Source: JAICLL01 sp035252155 (GTDB lineage Bacteria > Planctomycetota > Planctomycetia > Pirellulales > JAICIG01). From it: DNA of 16,633 nt. Numbering within the stretch: position 1 is the stretch's first letter; every line of letters starts with the position of its first letter. Positions 14,896 to 16,633 of the stretch are shown here, piece by piece. The position numbers and the translations under genes were made by a program. The notes beneath the pieces are model-generated. The model saw nothing but the letters and a program-made list of their open reading frames with translations, was not told the origin of the DNA and did not search any database. The stretch spans positions 1 through 16,633 of the forward strand of contig DATFDL010000338.1 of NCBI GenBank assembly GCA_035252155.1. The letters are read 5' to 3'.

Positions 14896-15643
14896 ATGGT
14901 GGTCCATTCATGCTCGCGGTCGGGATTGTTCGGGGGACTGTGGCGCTTTGCCTGGCGCAAAGCGGATTTCCGATGCTCGCTTGTCACATTCGTAATTTTG
15001 GCAATGACGAGCTTTTCTACGCTCGTCACGGCGGGCGACGAGCCGCAGGCGAACGCTCAGGAGCGCAAAAGCGCCGCGCTGCGGGCGGCGAGTGCGCACA
15101 TGCGACAGATGACGCTGTACCCAGTCGATCACGCTCGCCGGCACGGCCGACGTCGTGCTCGATACGCCGAAGAACGGCCGGTGGGAGCCGCAAACGACGG
15201 CTGGGGAATGGAACGATGTGCCAAGTGCGCCGCCGCCTGCCGATAAGGAAGCGGTCCGCCTGCGGCAACTGAAAGACATCGCCCGACTATTTGCGGCGCA
15301 CGAAATCTGGGACCCCGACCGTTCGCGCTATGAGTTGCGGTTGCTGGTGCAGCCGGTTCATCGCTACAGCGATCCGGAGGAAGGCATTCACGACGGGGCC
15401 GTGTTCGTCTTCGCACACGGCACGAATCCCGAATGTCTGTTGCTGACTGAAGCCGTCGGCGGCGCGCTGGACTCGGCCCATTGGAAATACGCGCTTTTGC
15501 GTTCGTCGGATGCCGAAGCCCATGTCGAGATTGACGGCAATGAAGTGTGGACGTGCGAGCGCCAGGGGCGCACCAGCGGCGAGAAGTTCAAGCCCTACTG
15601 GGCGTTTCACTGCCCGCTGGAAGCGGCTACGATTCCGCCGTGA
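14896..15643 (+). pseudogene. Secreted planctomycete-family protein, frameshifted and internally deleted paralog
   Basis: The N-terminal part reads from ATG 14896 (gagg seven bases upstream) through a signal peptide (CSLVTFVILAMTSFSTLVTA) to ALRAASAHMRQMTLYP. That frame then degenerates into arginine-rich sequence ending at 15246. The C-terminal part is in the next frame, open from 15113 to the stop at 15643: ADVVLDTPKNGRWEP, APPPADKEAVRLRQLKDIAR, ELRLLVQPVHRY, then DGAVFVFAHGTNPE. It matches the gene on the opposite strand (15607-16494: LRLLPRPLYRY, DGALFAFVQGTDPE). In that paralog about 55 more residues lie between the corresponding points, including VLRWPNP, WTHQGRPEA and FHSLS. The break is at about 15113-15135. 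The C-terminal frame alone could start at a GTG (15155) but would lack a signal peptide. Function of the family is unknown. Confidence 0.6.
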
Positions 15644-16494
15644 AACCAGACATCGCCGGGGGCGCCGCCATTGGCCGACACCGACCAGATCGGCTTGCCG
15701 TCGAGGTCGGCCTCCAAGGCGGCCATGCTCCGCCGCGTGAGAGCGTACCGCCACTCGGACTTCCCATTGTGCCGAGTGGCCTCGAGAACTAAGACCACTT
15801 CCGGATCGGTCCCCTGCACGAAGGCGAAGAGCGCGCCGTCGATCAGGTTGTCACGCTTTGTCTGATAGCGGTAGAGTGGGCGCGGCAGCAGCCGCAACTG
15901 CTCGCCGCCGGCGTCGCCCGTCAAACGGCACGTAAAGCGACGGGCAAGATCTTTCATCTGCCGCAGCAGCTTTGCCGCCGAATCGGCCGGCACTGGGGCG
16001 CCGGCCAGCGGGGCCGGTTCGATGCCGGCCGCCGCGGGATGCCAGATGGTCTGCCCGTTATGTTTCGCGACCAGCTCGCTCGTGGAGAGCGAATGGAACG
16101 CGTGGGAGAGGATTCCATGATCCCAGATGCAAGCGATCGCCTCGGGCCGACCTTGGTGGGTCCAGACGAACGTGGCGCCCTCGGGTGTCTCGCGCGTTGG
16201 GTTGGGCCAGCGCAGCACCGGCTCCTTTTGCATCTCGAGTGGAAGGCGATCGGGGCCGAGAAACAATTGGTAGCCGGCCGCAACCCGGTCGATCGCCTCG
16301 CGTGCATCAACGCTGGCCGGCGCCGCCGGTTCATCGGCGGCTGCGATTTGCGGCCCGATAACCCCAAGCACCACCACAGCCCAGACCACGGCCCAGCGAT
16401 GGGGCGGTCGTGAGACCGCCCCACAACGGAGTTGTATCGCCGCCACCGCTGCCAAGCATCTCGAAAGGATCTTTCTCGCGCGTCGGTGGAACAT
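15607..16494 (-). CDS. Secreted planctomycete-type protein of unknown function, intact paralog
   Basis: 295 residues from the ATG at 16494, chosen because aaggag sits eight bases upstream and it precedes the signal peptide. The n-region is unusually long (about 32 residues), followed by the hydrophobic segment RWAVVWAVVVLGVIGPQIAAA and probable cleavage before DEPA. The mature protein carries EPVLRWPNP, GATFVWTHQGRPEAIACIW, FHSLS and IWHPAAAGIEPAPLAGAPVP. It continues with AAKLLRQMKDLARRF, LRLLPRPLYRY, DGALFAFVQGTDPEVVLVLEA and WRYALTRRSMAALEADLDGK. I recognise this pattern as a family expanded in planctomycetes but know no function. A 9-bp palindrome falls within the signal-peptide coding region. 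The 3' end overlaps that of its broken plus-strand paralog by 37 bases. Confidence 0.8.
   Translation of the reverse strand: MFHRRARKILSRCLAAVAAIQLRCGAVSRPPHRWAVVWAVVVLGVIGPQIAAADEPAAPASVDAREAIDRVAAGYQLFLGPDRLPLEMQKEPVLRWPNPTRETPEGATFVWTHQGRPEAIACIWDHGILSHAFHSLSTSELVAKHNGQTIWHPAAAGIEPAPLAGAPVPADSAAKLLRQMKDLARRFTCRLTGDAGGEQLRLLPRPLYRYQTKRDNLIDGALFAFVQGTDPEVVLVLEATRHNGKSEWRYALTRRSMAALEADLDGKPIWSVSANGGAPGDVWFHGGIVAASSGQ
16401..16435. repeat. REP-like palindrome inside the signal-peptide coding region
   Basis: ggggcggtc (16401-16409) and gaccgcccc (16414-16422) form a perfect 9-bp hairpin with a four-base loop. A second small inverted repeat, acaac/gttgt, lies at 16423-16435. Together they encode residues 20-32 of the secreted protein. 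GGGGCGGTC-type palindromes resemble dispersed intergenic repeats I associate with planctomycete genomes, but copy number cannot be tested in this window. Confidence 0.5.
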
Positions 16495-16536
16495 GGCTCC
16501 GGCTCCTTCTTGGCGAGCTGATGAAGAGCAGCCGTC

Positions 16537-16565
16537 ACAATAACGACAAAATGTCTTACTTGCAA
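16537..16565 (-). promoter_or_regulatory. Candidate promoter of the intact secreted-protein gene
   Basis: On the minus strand TTGCAA (16565-16560), a 17-base spacer and TATTGT (16542-16537) would start transcription near 16530, about 35 bases before ATG 16494. Both boxes match consensus at four of six positions. An inverted repeat gcaagcgg/ccgcttgc (16562-16569 and 16604-16611) overlaps the -35 box and could be an operator. Confidence 0.3.
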
Positions 16566-16633
16566 GCGGCGGCACAACGGACCTGGCGCTCGAACCGAAT
16601 TCACCGCTTGCGCCCGGTCGTTCCAACTTCAAC

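Noticed and set aside
14420..14911. Minus-strand open frame of 163 codons covering the gap upstream of the KaiC-like gene
   Set aside because: It overlaps the first 150 bases of the KaiC-like gene in another frame and shows no signal, domain or ribosome binding site of its own.
12867..15272. 801-codon open frame on the plus strand
   Set aside because: It lies antisense to the KaiC-like ATPase and its kinase, both of which have unmistakable motifs. The translation is rich in Arg, His and Gln with no domain pattern, as expected for an antisense frame in high-GC DNA.

Overview
The window looks like a chromosomal segment of a planctomycete, probably Pirellulales-like. The evidence is the gene content: a DUF1501 protein next to a DUF1549/DUF1553 protein, an exported protein with the planctomycete N-terminal LExLExRxLLS-type motif, an Lpg1974-type outer-membrane barrel, and two copies of a planctomycete-type secreted protein family. 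GC content is high, Shine-Dalgarno sites are patchy and signalling proteins are dense. I found no tRNA, rRNA, CRISPR array, transposase or phage gene.

Left part (1-5509): the 5' end of a surface protein gene runs off the left edge on the minus strand. Divergent from it is a YhaM-type OB-fold/HD exoribonuclease (889-1908, +). A 185-bp element made of two nested imperfect hairpins (1936-2120) separates it from a convergent minus-strand pair, DUF1501 then DUF1549/DUF1553 (5509 down to 2137).

Middle part (5599-10899): a minus-strand two-gene unit encodes a stand-alone MEDS sensory-domain protein and a GAF-PAS-GAF-HisKA-HATPase-REC hybrid kinase. The MEDS frame contains an in-frame TGA. It stays open for 68 more codons that encode the conserved end of the domain, and then overlaps the kinase start. 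The TGA falls where the family normally has Cys, and a hairpin follows it, so a selenocysteine codon is possible beside the simpler nonsense-mutation explanation. Upstream lie a minus-strand outer-membrane barrel gene and a divergent DUF2231 membrane protein gene.

Right part (11035-16633): a single-domain response regulator (+) overlaps tail-to-tail a histidine kinase (-) that is co-oriented behind a double-domain KaiC-like ATPase. This is a clock-like or KaiC-type signalling module without kaiA or kaiB in view. The right end holds two paralogous secreted-protein genes converging with overlapping 3' ends. The plus-strand copy carries a frameshift and an apparent internal deletion. The minus-strand copy carries a palindromic repeat inside its signal-peptide region.

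All family assignments come from reading motifs, with no database search. Promoters, terminators and the recoding signal are pattern-based proposals.
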